From contig NZ_JAFBCK010000001.1 in the NCBI RefSeq assembly GCF_016907695.1, forward strand, positions 868,001 to 932,000: 64,000 nucleotides of DNA. Direction: 5' to 3'. Under the pieces are notes generated by a model that had not been told where the DNA came from, did no database searches, and saw nothing but the letters and a program-made list of their open reading frames with translations. This DNA is from Actinokineospora baliensis. Lineage in GTDB: Bacteria; Actinomycetota; Actinomycetes; Mycobacteriales; Pseudonocardiaceae. This document shows, in pieces, positions 34,401 through 42,923 of the stretch. Positions within the stretch are counted from its first letter, which is position 1. Every line of letters begins with the position of its first letter. The translations under genes were made by a program, and so were the position numbers.

Positions 34401-35639
34401 GTGTACGTTGCGTCGACCAGGCGAACCAAGGGTTCGCCGACGGACGGGGGAATCCGCCCGAGCCGGGTGCCGACCACCGTTGTGCTCTTGGGCACGGTGA
34501 GCCTGCTCACAGACATCTCCTCCGAGATGGTCACCGCGTTCCTGCCGATCTACGTGATCTTCAACCTGCAGATGAGCTACCTGCAGCTCGGTCTGCTCGA
34601 CGGCATCTACACCGGCGCGACCGCGGTGCTGCGCCTGGTCGGCGGGCACATCTCGGACAAGGTGCACCGGCACAAGGCGGTCGCGGTCGCCGGATACGGC
34701 CTGTCGGCGGCCACCAAGCTGATCTTCCCGGCGGTCGGCGCGTCCTCGGTCGGCCTCGGCGGCGTGCTCGCGGTCGACCGAGCGGGCAAGGGGTTGCGCA
34801 CTGCCCCGCGCGACGCGCTGATCTCGCTGGTGACGCCGAAGGACAAGCTGGGCGAATCCTTCGGGGTACACCGCACGATGGACACCATCGGCGCGCTGCT
34901 CGGTCCACTCGCGACCTTCGCGCTGCTGACCTGGCTGACCACCCGCCCCGGCCCGATCTTCATGATCAGCTTCTGCTTCGCCGCGCTCGGCGTGATCGTG
35001 CTGGTCTTCTTCGTCCGCCAGCCCAGGCTGGAGCGGGTCCCCGGCAAGGTGGTCACGCTGCGCGCCACCGCCGACCTGCTGCGCAACAAGGGCATGCGCC
35101 GGACCACCATCGCCGCCGGTCTGCTCGGCCTGGCCACGATCTCCGACGCGTTCGTGTTCGTCCTGCTCCAGCAGGTCTCCGGGGTGTCGCCGACCTGGCT
35201 GGCGCTGATGCCGGTCGGCACCGCGCTGACCTTCCTGCTCGCCGCGACCCCGCTGGGCAAGCTCGCCGACCGCGCGGGCCGGTGGCGGATCTTCTTCGCC
35301 GGGCACGTCGCGCTGCTCGGGGTGTACCTGCTGCTGCTCGGCCCGTTCACCGGCATCGCCCTGGTGATCGTTACCGTCGCACTGCACGGGTTGTTCTACG
35401 CCGCGACCGACGGCGTGCTGATGGCGCACGGGGCGACCCTGGTGCCGGAGCACCTGCGCGCCAGCGGCCTGTCGATCGTGCAGACCGGCCAGGCCCTGGC
35501 GCGGTTCGCGTCCTCGGTGGCGGTCGGCCTGCTGCTGCAGAACCTGGCTTTCGGCACCTCGGTGCTCATCTCGATCAGCGCGATGACGATCGCCCTGGTC
35601 GGCGTGTTCCTGCTCATCCGCCCGGAGGTCTCGCGGTGA
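34401..35639 (+). CDS. MFS-family transporter in the polysaccharide locus
   Basis: A 412-residue membrane protein of about twelve helices. Helix 1 contains LGTVSLLTDISSEMVTAFLPIY, the loop after helix 2 has GGHISDKVHRHKAVA, and DRAGKGLRTAPRDALIS follows helix 4; this combination is typical of one MFS branch found in actinobacterial exopolysaccharide clusters. Its substrate is unknown. The GTG at 34401 is chosen because GGAGG sits seven bases upstream; the frame extends to 34323. It overlaps the next gene by four bases (GTGA). Confidence 0.82.
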   Translation: MYVASTRRTKGSPTDGGIRPSRVPTTVVLLGTVSLLTDISSEMVTAFLPIYVIFNLQMSYLQLGLLDGIYTGATAVLRLVGGHISDKVHRHKAVAVAGYGLSAATKLIFPAVGASSVGLGGVLAVDRAGKGLRTAPRDALISLVTPKDKLGESFGVHRTMDTIGALLGPLATFALLTWLTTRPGPIFMISFCFAALGVIVLVFFVRQPRLERVPGKVVTLRATADLLRNKGMRRTTIAAGLLGLATISDAFVFVLLQQVSGVSPTWLALMPVGTALTFLLAATPLGKLADRAGRWRIFFAGHVALLGVYLLLLGPFTGIALVIVTVALHGLFYAATDGVLMAHGATLVPEHLRASGLSIVQTGQALARFASSVAVGLLLQNLAFGTSVLISISAMTIALVGVFLLIRPEVSR

Positions 35640-36601
35640 AGGACTGGTTCGTACGGAACCGGATCGTGGTCGGGGTGACCGCGATGGTCGTGGTGATCGC
35701 GCTGGCGGTCGTCTACGTGGTGGCGACGGTGCGCGACCAGCAGGCGGCGGCGACGCAACCCGGAGCGGCTGTGGCCAGCGGGCTGACCTTCGTCGACAAC
35801 GGCGGCGGCCAGAACCTCGTGTCGACATTGGACGCTTCGGGTAAGAGGACGCCCGGGTCGCTGAAGTGTCTACGCGTGTACACGGCAGCCGGTACGACGG
35901 TCTGCCTGCGCATGAGCCTGCCGGGCGCCTACGAGGCCGCCGTGTTCGTAGACGGCAAGGAGGTCCGGTCGGTCCCCCTGCCCGGTACGCCGTCCCGGGC
36001 CCGCGTGTCGGCGTCCGGGAAGATCGTTTCCTGGACCGTGTTCGTCACCGGCGACTCCTACCTGGCGCCGGGCGGGTTCTCCACTCGCACCGGGATCCTG
36101 GACCTGCGCAGCGGCGAACTGGTGGAGTCGCTGGAGTCCTTCGCGATGACCATCGAGGGCGTGCCGGACAAGCGCGTCAACGAGAACTACTGGGGCGTGA
36201 CGGTCGCCGAGGACGACAACGCGTTCTACGCGACGCTGGGCTCGGGCAACACCACCTGGCTGATCAAGGGCGACCTGAAGGCCCGCACGATGGCGACCGT
36301 CCGCCAGTCCGCCGAGTGCCCGTCCCTGTCCCCCGACCAGACCCGCGTCGCCTACAAGAAGCGCGGCGGCCGCCTCGGCACCTGGCAGCTCTACGTCCTG
36401 GACCTCGCCTCCGGCAAGGAAACCGAAATGCCCGGCTCCGACGGCGTCGACGACCAGGCGGCCTGGCTGAACAACACCACCCTCGCCTACGCCAAGGTCC
36501 AACAGGGCGGCGCCCCCACCATCTTCGAATCCGCCGCCGACGGCTCCGGCCAACCCCGAGAACTGGTCGCCGCCGCCTCCTCCCCCGGCCCCGTCGCCTG
36601 A
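35636..36601 (+). CDS. Membrane-anchored TolB/PD40-like beta-propeller protein
   Basis: A 321-residue protein with a single N-terminal anchor (residues 8-30; IVVGVTAMVVVIALAVVYVV) and an extracytoplasmic part with repeated blades of the PD40 type (CPSLSPDQTRVAYKKRGGRLGTWQLYVLDLASGKETEM and the preceding GILDLRSGELVESL). Such domains bind partner proteins or glycans; no enzyme signature is visible. It is translationally coupled to the MFS gene by a GTGA overlap, suggesting both act in the same export or modification step. Confidence 0.75.
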   Translation: MKDWFVRNRIVVGVTAMVVVIALAVVYVVATVRDQQAAATQPGAAVASGLTFVDNGGGQNLVSTLDASGKRTPGSLKCLRVYTAAGTTVCLRMSLPGAYEAAVFVDGKEVRSVPLPGTPSRARVSASGKIVSWTVFVTGDSYLAPGGFSTRTGILDLRSGELVESLESFAMTIEGVPDKRVNENYWGVTVAEDDNAFYATLGSGNTTWLIKGDLKARTMATVRQSAECPSLSPDQTRVAYKKRGGRLGTWQLYVLDLASGKETEMPGSDGVDDQAAWLNNTTLAYAKVQQGGAPTIFESAADGSGQPRELVAAASSPGPVA

Positions 36602-36637
36602 GCTGCGGGCCCCGAGCCGCGCGCCTCCAGGTCGGGA

Positions 36638-37188
36638 GTGACGGAGATCCAGCAGCTCGTGCGGCAGCGAGATCACGAGCGTGCCCAGCGGCAGGCTGAA
36701 CTCGACCACTGGTGGTCGATGCTCAACGCCAATGACGAGGATGTCGTGCTCGGTGTGGTCGGCAGCGCCTTCGACGACAACGAGGCCGCTGCCGCCCCGG
36801 TTGGGGTGGCGGGCGCCAAGCTCATCCTCGTGGTGCTTGTCCCCGATGCCGGGGCGGTGCCGGAGAAGTAGCCCTCGACGACAGCGGCGGGCAACCTCAC
36901 GCTCAAGAAGCTGACGAAGTCGGAGCGCGGAAGCTTCCACACTCCTGGTGTCGTCCCACGTGCTGCTCACGGTTCGCGAGGCCCTCGCCGTAGCGCCGGG
37001 GATCGCAGCTGTCAGGGTGGTCGCCCTGCAGCACGCAGGCGAGCGCCATCGTCAGCGACGCCTCGTCGGAGCTCGTGATCAACCTCAAGCGCACTACCAA
37101 CGAGCTGCTGCCCGTCGACCTGGCCAAGGAAGCCGACATCGCCGACCTGTTGTCCAAGGTCGAGGTGGATGAGCTCGTCGACCGCTAG
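36638..37188 (+). pseudogene. Decayed gene split over three forward frames
   Basis: Coding sense continues across three successive frames. Frame one (36638-36871) reads through an HWWSMLNANDEDVVLGVVGSAF segment and stops at TAG 36869, yet the same frame continues in sense as PSTTAAGNLTLKKLTKSERG. A shift then leads to the frame with SHVLLTVREALAVAPGIAAVRVVAL (from about 36948), and another shift to the frame ending SSELVINLKRTTNELL, then DIADLLSKVEVDELVDR with TAG at 37186. Thus there is at least one nonsense codon and two frameshifts, probably with a deletion, and the 5' end is missing. The family seems to be an uncharacterised actinobacterial one; I cannot name it with certainty. Confidence 0.72.
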
Positions 37189-37204
37189 GCCACACCGACA
37201 TAGC

Positions 37205-37246
37205 AGAAGGCCGCCGTCACCCGGGGGAAAGTGACGGCGGCCTTCT
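37205..37246. terminator. Perfect 16-bp hairpin
   Basis: A 16-bp perfect stem (37205-37220 with 37231-37246) and a 10-base loop lie between the decayed gene (+) and the beta-helix lipoprotein gene (-), serving either strand. Confidence 0.85.
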
Positions 37247-37259
37247 GGGGTGCCCGGGG

Positions 37260-38429
37260 CTAGCTGGGCTTGTTGATCTGCTTGTTCGACGAGCTCACGT
37301 TGTTGGACCAGGCGGCTATGGTGGCGCCCTTGTCGATCAGGGCTTCACCCCAGCCGCCTGCTGTGGTGCCGAACTTGTTGTCGGTGATGATCGCGCCCCT
37401 GGCCGAGGCGCCGACCCGCATGATGTAGCCGCCGCCTGCGAGGTAGTTGCCGACGATCTGCAGGCCGGTGGTTTGGCCGGCGTCACCCTCCATGATGAAC
37501 ACCGCGGCGTTCTGGTGGGTGCCGTCGTAGGACTTGCCGTCGGCGCTGATGTCGATGCGGTTGTAGCGGATGACCGTGTTCGGGCCGCCGTACGACTGGA
37601 TGCCGTCGTTGTGGGTGTTGTTGGGGTAGGTCCCGGCGCGGAGCAGGTCGTGGATGTAGTTCTGCTCGATGGTGCTGTTGCCGGGGCCGTTCTGGATGCC
37701 GTCGGGCGTGCCGGAGATGTCGCAGCGCACGACCGTGACGGTGGCGTCGCCGTGGATGGCGCCGTTGCCCCACTTGTCGCCGGGCCACTGGTCGTCCTTG
37801 TACGTGATCGTGGTGTCGCTCACGTTGATGTGGCCGCTGTTGCCCAGCAACGGGGACCAGCTGTTGTGGTTGCCCTCGATGACCGAGTTCTTGATGGTCA
37901 GCGTGCCGCCGCCGTTGTACTCGATGCCGCCCTTGACGTAGACGCCGTCGAGGGTGACGTTGCCGCGGAAGCGCAGGGCGCCGGAGTTCCACGTGGTGCC
38001 GGGCGGGGCGGAGCCGGGGCCGTCGACGACCTTGAGCTTGGCGCGGTCGCCGCGGTAGCCGACGGTGCCGGGGGCTGGCGCGGTGCCGTTGCCCGGTGGC
38101 GGGCCGCCCGGCTGGGTGGCCGTGGGCTTGGCGGTGGTGGGCTTGATGGTCGACGAGGCGGTGGGGGAAGCGCTCGACGCCGTCGTGGACGGTGGAGCAC
38201 TGGTCGTCGTCGTCTCGGTCGACGTGGGCGCGGAGGTCGGCGCCGGGATGGTGGAGCTTGTCGGGAGGGTGGGAACGGGCGGAGCGGGCTTGCCGGCCAC
38301 GGGTTTGCAGCCGGACGCCAGGACCAGCGCCCCCAGAGCGAGACCGGCCGTGAGTGCGATGTCGCGCACCCGTCTGAGCCTGCCGTGCCGCTTGCCTAAC
38401 TCCGCAGACGTGTGATGTCGAGCGGACAT
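37260..38429 (-). CDS. Right-handed beta-helix lipoprotein
   Basis: A 389-residue protein. Residues 1-41 are a basic lipoprotein signal ending in the lipobox LASGC (Cys about 41). A Pro/Thr/Ser linker follows to about residue 140. The rest is a parallel beta-helix with repeated Asn/Gly turns (TLTIKNSVIEGNHNSW, TVTVVRCDISGTPDGIQNG, STIEQNYIHDLL, TVIRYNRIDIS). This fold is common among polysaccharide lyases, epimerases and glycan-binding proteins. Anchored on the outer membrane face and next to polymer genes, it may trim or bind the polymer; catalytic residues cannot be assigned. A GGAAGGAT site precedes the ATG. Confidence 0.82.
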   Translation of the reverse strand: MSARHHTSAELGKRHGRLRRVRDIALTAGLALGALVLASGCKPVAGKPAPPVPTLPTSSTIPAPTSAPTSTETTTTSAPPSTTASSASPTASSTIKPTTAKPTATQPGGPPPGNGTAPAPGTVGYRGDRAKLKVVDGPGSAPPGTTWNSGALRFRGNVTLDGVYVKGGIEYNGGGTLTIKNSVIEGNHNSWSPLLGNSGHINVSDTTITYKDDQWPGDKWGNGAIHGDATVTVVRCDISGTPDGIQNGPGNSTIEQNYIHDLLRAGTYPNNTHNDGIQSYGGPNTVIRYNRIDISADGKSYDGTHQNAAVFIMEGDAGQTTGLQIVGNYLAGGGYIMRVGASARGAIITDNKFGTTAGGWGEALIDKGATIAAWSNNVSSSNKQINKPS

Positions 38430-38696
38430 GAGATCCTTCCGGTTGGCAACAAGTCGCCCCCGTTACAGGACAAGGGTTTCCGACTCGGGACATCGGGGCG
38501 TCCCGGAGCCGGAGGCACTTTAAGCACAGCGGCCGCCAGATCACAATGCAGTCACGAAGCGGCCGGCAATCTGGTCACTGAGCGTGGGATCCATCACTCG
38601 ACCGAGCGAAACGACGCTGCGTAACAATTCCGCCCGCGACGCGATGCCTGCACCGAGCACATTCGCTCACCCATCACCAGGCAGCCGGGAGCTGGG

Positions 38697-40328
38697 ATGC
38701 GCACGAGCGCCCGACCGACACCCGCCCCGGACCGGCCGCAGGCCGACCAGGGCCCACGCACGCGACCGCCCGTGTGGCTCACCGCCACGGCGGTGGCCTG
38801 CGTACTCGCCGTCATCCGGATCGCGGTGGTCGCGTTCTCGCCGTACTCGACGGCGGTCGGCCTGTTCGACGACGACGCTTTCTACTACTTCGGCGTAGCC
38901 GGACATATCGCCGCGGGTGACGGTTCGACGTTCAACGGACTCGACCCGACCAACGGTTATCACCCTCTGTGGCTATTGATCCTCGTTCCGGTGTTTTCGA
39001 TCACGAACGGTAAGGCCGCGTTGGTTGCTGTGACGCTGGTCTCATCGGTGCTGGCGATTGCCTCCGGACGGCAGATTGACCGGATCGGCGTGCTCACCGG
39101 ACGTCCGGTCGTCGTCACGCTCTGTGCTGCCCCCCTTCTGGTGGTCGGCGCCGCGGGTCCCTCGTTCTGGTACTCGGGCATGGAGACGGGCCTGCTGCTC
39201 TTCGCCCTCCTCTGGCTCGCCGCGACCTACCTGCGCACCGACGGGTTCACCGCCCCGACCTTCGGCACCACCGCGGCGCGCAACGCGGGCGTGCTGATGG
39301 CGGTCGCCGTGCTCGCCCGGCTCGACACCGTCTTCCCGATGGCCGTCCTCGGCGTGGTGACCGTGGTCACCTGGGTGCGGCTGGGCAGGCCGTGGCTGAA
39401 GCTGACCCTGTGGCTGGCCGCCCCGCCCGCGATCGCGCTGGCGGCGTACCTGGCGATCAACCAGGCGCTGTTCCACACGCCGCTGCCGGTGTCCGGCCAG
39501 GCGAAGGCGCTCGGCGGTGGCGGGTTCAACGCCGACACCATCGGCCAGTTCCTCACCTCGCCGGTCCTGTTCGGCCAGTCGACCTACCTCGGCGCGATCG
39601 GCATCGTGGTGGTGATCGGCGCGCTCGCGGCCAGGGCGACCGGCAGCTTGGGCCTCGCCGCGCGGTTCGGCACCATCGTGCTGACCGGCGGCGCGCTCAC
39701 CGTCGGTTACTACGCGTTCACCTCTTCTTGGCAGTTGTGGCCCTGGTACTTCTCCTCCGCGCCACTGGCCATCGTGCTCGCCGGTCCGGCCCTTGTGGAC
39801 AAATGGGCGAATTGGGTGCCGGTGCGCCGAATCGCCGCGCTCGGGCTGGTGCTGCTGGTCGTGGCCGCGGTGGGCGCCAACGCGGTCCGCTCCGGGAAGG
39901 GCGGTGTGGCGCGCAGCGCGTTCATCGAGGCGGGCCCGGCGGTCGCCGCGCAGATCGACGCCCTCGCCCCCGCGGGCGAGCCGATCGCGATGGGCGACCG
40001 GGCGGGCAGCGTGGGCTACCACCTGCACCGACCGGTGGTCCACTTGGAAGGGTTGGTCAACTCGGCCGACTACCTCGACGCGCTCAAGAACGGCACCGTG
40101 CACCAGTTCCTCGCCAGTCGAGGGGTCGCCCTCTACGCGCGCGGGGACAACGACCCCGGCACCCCGGACCCGGACAACCCCGGCTGCGTGCGGTTCACCG
40201 AGCCGCAGCAGGGCGGTGGCACGAAGGTGTTCATCGTGGTGTGCGATAAAGACCTGCTGCTTACAACCCCGGTGGCGGACGGTACGTCCTACCGGGTGTG
40301 GGCATACCGGGCGAACTTGAACCGCTAG
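38697..40328 (+). CDS. GT-C-type polytopic membrane glycosyltransferase-like protein
   Basis: A 543-residue protein with about ten to eleven membrane helices. After helix 1 a loop carries FDDDAFYYFGVAGHIA and DPTNGYHPLWLL; an acidic pair at this place is the hallmark of GT-C enzymes (PMT/ArnT/GT39-like), which use polyprenyl-phosphate sugars. A soluble C-terminal domain follows (about 400-543). It may add a side-chain sugar to the polymer outside the cell. It precedes the Wzz-like gene by 124 bases. The family call is by topology and motif placement. Confidence 0.72.
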   Translation: MRTSARPTPAPDRPQADQGPRTRPPVWLTATAVACVLAVIRIAVVAFSPYSTAVGLFDDDAFYYFGVAGHIAAGDGSTFNGLDPTNGYHPLWLLILVPVFSITNGKAALVAVTLVSSVLAIASGRQIDRIGVLTGRPVVVTLCAAPLLVVGAAGPSFWYSGMETGLLLFALLWLAATYLRTDGFTAPTFGTTAARNAGVLMAVAVLARLDTVFPMAVLGVVTVVTWVRLGRPWLKLTLWLAAPPAIALAAYLAINQALFHTPLPVSGQAKALGGGGFNADTIGQFLTSPVLFGQSTYLGAIGIVVVIGALAARATGSLGLAARFGTIVLTGGALTVGYYAFTSSWQLWPWYFSSAPLAIVLAGPALVDKWANWVPVRRIAALGLVLLVVAAVGANAVRSGKGGVARSAFIEAGPAVAAQIDALAPAGEPIAMGDRAGSVGYHLHRPVVHLEGLVNSADYLDALKNGTVHQFLASRGVALYARGDNDPGTPDPDNPGCVRFTEPQQGGGTKVFIVVCDKDLLLTTPVADGTSYRVWAYRANLNR

Positions 40329-40452
40329 ACCGTTCAGCGCAGAGGGTCGCGCGTAGCATCACATGGAGTAACGACTTTCATCGCACCGCGATGAACCTAC
40401 AAGTAGGCGACCGGACCGGTAGCTCGGTGTCACGTCGTGTGTTGGGGCGCAG

Positions 40453-41466
40453 ATGATGGACTTCTTCAAAACACTGCTTCTGATGTTGAAGCGGTGGTAC
40501 GTCGCGCTCCCCGTGTTCGCGGTCACCGTGGGCGCGGCCGGAGCGGCGTACGTGGCGTTGCCGCTGCACTACGAGTCGGTGGGCACCATGGTGCTGACGT
40601 CACCGGCCGGTGGCGCGACCCAGATCACCGACAAGGTCTCCGGGCAGACCAACCCGCTGCTCGCGTTCGACACCAGCCTCACCATCTCGGCCGCCATCGT
40701 GATCCAGAGCATCAACACCCCCGAGGTGGTCAAGTCCCTCGGCGGCGACTCGGCCGACCACAAGTTCGTGCTCACCGGCGGCGGTGACGGCGGTCCGTTC
40801 ATCACGGTGAAGACCGAGAGCGCGTCCGAGCCGGGTGCGCGCGAGCTGGCCGTGAAGGTGCTCGACCGGGTGAAGCAGGAGCTGGCGAAGCGACAGCAGG
40901 CGCTCAACGCCCCGCCGACCACGTTCATCGGTGTCGACGACGTCGTCCCCCCGACCAAGCCGGAACCGCTGCGCGGCGGCAAGCTGCGCGGCGCCGCCGT
41001 GGCCTTGGTGCTCGGACTGGTCGCCAGCCTCGCGGCCGTGTACTTCCTCGAGACGTACAAGGAGCGCAAGCGCAAGAAGGACAACCCGGACGAGGACGAG
41101 GATTACGACGAGCTGGACGAGGAAGAGGAAGTCCGCCAGCCCGCCCGTCGTGAGCCCGAGGCCCCCCGGCAGGCGTTGCCGCCCGTGACCCGCACCCCGC
41201 AGACCCTCGGCCAGGGCACCGCCGAGCGCACCCAGCTCATGCGGCCCGCTCAGGTCGAGCCCGGGAACAAGAGCACGCCGAACGGCAGGCCCGCCACCAC
41301 CACGAGCGCCCCGAGCGCCAAGAGCGGCCAGCTGCCCGCGGCGCCCGCGCCCGGTAGCGCCGCCAACCGCCGTCAGGGCCAGGGCAACCGCTCGCCCGAG
41401 GAGTACCGCGAGCCCCCGACCGTCCGCGTCAAGCCCGCCCAGGCGCCGCAAGAACCGCGTGGGTGA
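40453..41466 (+). CDS. Wzz-like chain-length/polymerisation regulator
   Basis: A 337-residue protein with two membrane helices (about residues 17-37 and 178-198) flanking an extracytoplasmic domain, the polysaccharide co-polymerase layout. The opening FFKTLLLMLKRWYVALPVFAV and the periplasm-facing strands match Wzz-type proteins of actinobacteria. The cytoplasmic tail (200-337) is acidic at first (DEDEDYDELDEEEE) and then Pro/Arg/Gln-rich and probably disordered; there is no tyrosine-kinase domain. It overlaps the polymerase gene by four bases. Confidence 0.82.
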   Translation: MMDFFKTLLLMLKRWYVALPVFAVTVGAAGAAYVALPLHYESVGTMVLTSPAGGATQITDKVSGQTNPLLAFDTSLTISAAIVIQSINTPEVVKSLGGDSADHKFVLTGGGDGGPFITVKTESASEPGARELAVKVLDRVKQELAKRQQALNAPPTTFIGVDDVVPPTKPEPLRGGKLRGAAVALVLGLVASLAAVYFLETYKERKRKKDNPDEDEDYDELDEEEEVRQPARREPEAPRQALPPVTRTPQTLGQGTAERTQLMRPAQVEPGNKSTPNGRPATTTSAPSAKSGQLPAAPAPGSAANRRQGQGNRSPEEYREPPTVRVKPAQAPQEPRG

Positions 41467-42923
41467 CCGTGGCGGCCCCGCAGGTGCTGCCTGACTTCAC
41501 CAAGACCGGCGGCAAGACCAGGTTCGACGGCGCCACGCTCGCCTGCGTCTACGCGCTGGCAATGACGGTCATCCCGGCGGCGCTGGTCATCAAGGGCCTG
41601 CCCATGTCGCTCACCCCCGGGGTGGCGATCGGTCTGGTCATGGGCGTCGTGTGGTTCCTGGCGCAGATGGTCACCACGCTCGGGGTGGCCAAGGGCCGCA
41701 ACGCCGCGCGGACCGCGCTGTTCATCTTCACCTGCTCGCAGCTGGCCACCTACGGCTACGCCACCTACGGCTACCTGCCCGGTGACGAGCTCGCCGCCGC
41801 GGACCGGACCCTGATCACGGTGATGGCCGTGGTCGCGGTCGGCATCGCCGTCACCGATGGCGTGCGGGGCATGGCCAGGATCGACCGGCTGCTCAAGACC
41901 ATGATCGTCGGCGCGACCTTCATGGCGTTCGTCGGCGTGCTGCAGTTCATGTTCGCCCTCGACCTGACCCAGTACCTGATGCTGCCCGGCCTGCGGGCCA
42001 ACGGCGAGCTCTCGCACGTGCTGGAGCGGTCGAACTTCCGCAGGCCCGCTGGCACCTCCGGCCACCCGATCGAGTTCGGCGTGGTCTGCGCGATGACGGT
42101 GCCGCTGGCCCTGCACTACGCGCTGCGCGGGGTCGACCACGGCGGTCAGACGAAGCGGTGGTGGCTGTGCCTGGCGATCCTGGCGGTCGCCTCGATGCAG
42201 TCGCTGTCGCGCTCGGCGATCCTGGGCCTGGCTATCGCGGCGATCTTCATCATCCCGGCCATGGCGCCCAAGCGCCGGGTCAAGGCCCTGTGGGGGATGC
42301 TCGGCTTCCTGGTGGCCATGCGGTTGATGGTCCCCGGCCTGGTCGGCACCCTGCTCAGCCTGTTCACCAGCATCAGCGTCGACCCGAGCGCGGAGAGCCG
42401 CCGCCGGGCGGTGGAGCGGGCGGGCAAGGAGATCCCCGAGCACCTGTGGCTCGGCCGGGGGCTGGGGACCTACCTGCCGGAGAAGTACGGCTGGCTGGAC
42501 AACCAGTACTTGGGCACGCTGGTGCAGAACGGCGTCATCGGCCTGACCCTGTTGATCTTCCTGTACCTGGCCGGGATGTACTGCGCCTTCCGCGCCAGGC
42601 TGGCCAGCAAGGACCCGCGGATCAAGGACCTGGGCGTCACGCTCGCGGCCTGCATCGCGGTGCCCGGCATCTCCTCGGCGACCTTCGACCTGATCGGGTT
42701 CGCCGTCGCCACCGGGTACACCTTCCTGCTCATCGGGGTCGCGGGCGCGCTGTGGCGGACCGTGCAGGAGCAGCCGGGCGGGATCCCGCCGCTGTTGCCC
42801 ACACCGGCGCAACGCCCGAGGCGGTTGCAGCGAAGACAACACCGGGACGGACCGTCGGCGAAGGCCGAGCCGGACCGCCAACGCACCCGACGACCAGACA
42901 AGAGACCTGAGGTGTCCGCGTGA
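41463..42923 (+). CDS. O-antigen ligase/polymerase-type membrane protein (Wzy-like)
   Basis: A 486-residue protein with about eleven membrane helices and a large extracytoplasmic loop between late helices. The segments GTSGHPIEFGVVCAMTVPLAL, SMQSLSRSAILGLAIAAIF and GRGLGTYLPEKYGWLDNQYLGTLVQNGVIG are characteristic of the Wzy_C/O-antigen ligase family, including the conserved His/Arg residues near the loop. It should polymerise lipid-linked repeat units. It is coupled by four-base overlaps to the Wzz-like gene before and the flippase after. Confidence 0.85.
   Translation: MTVAAPQVLPDFTKTGGKTRFDGATLACVYALAMTVIPAALVIKGLPMSLTPGVAIGLVMGVVWFLAQMVTTLGVAKGRNAARTALFIFTCSQLATYGYATYGYLPGDELAAADRTLITVMAVVAVGIAVTDGVRGMARIDRLLKTMIVGATFMAFVGVLQFMFALDLTQYLMLPGLRANGELSHVLERSNFRRPAGTSGHPIEFGVVCAMTVPLALHYALRGVDHGGQTKRWWLCLAILAVASMQSLSRSAILGLAIAAIFIIPAMAPKRRVKALWGMLGFLVAMRLMVPGLVGTLLSLFTSISVDPSAESRRRAVERAGKEIPEHLWLGRGLGTYLPEKYGWLDNQYLGTLVQNGVIGLTLLIFLYLAGMYCAFRARLASKDPRIKDLGVTLAACIAVPGISSATFDLIGFAVATGYTFLLIGVAGALWRTVQEQPGGIPPLLPTPAQRPRRLQRRQHRDGPSAKAEPDRQRTRRPDKRPEVSA

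Noticed and set aside
39794..39802. A further DnaA-box match inside the GT-C-type gene
   Set aside because: A single 9-mer within a coding region is expected by chance in 64 kb, and nothing around it suggests a replication site.
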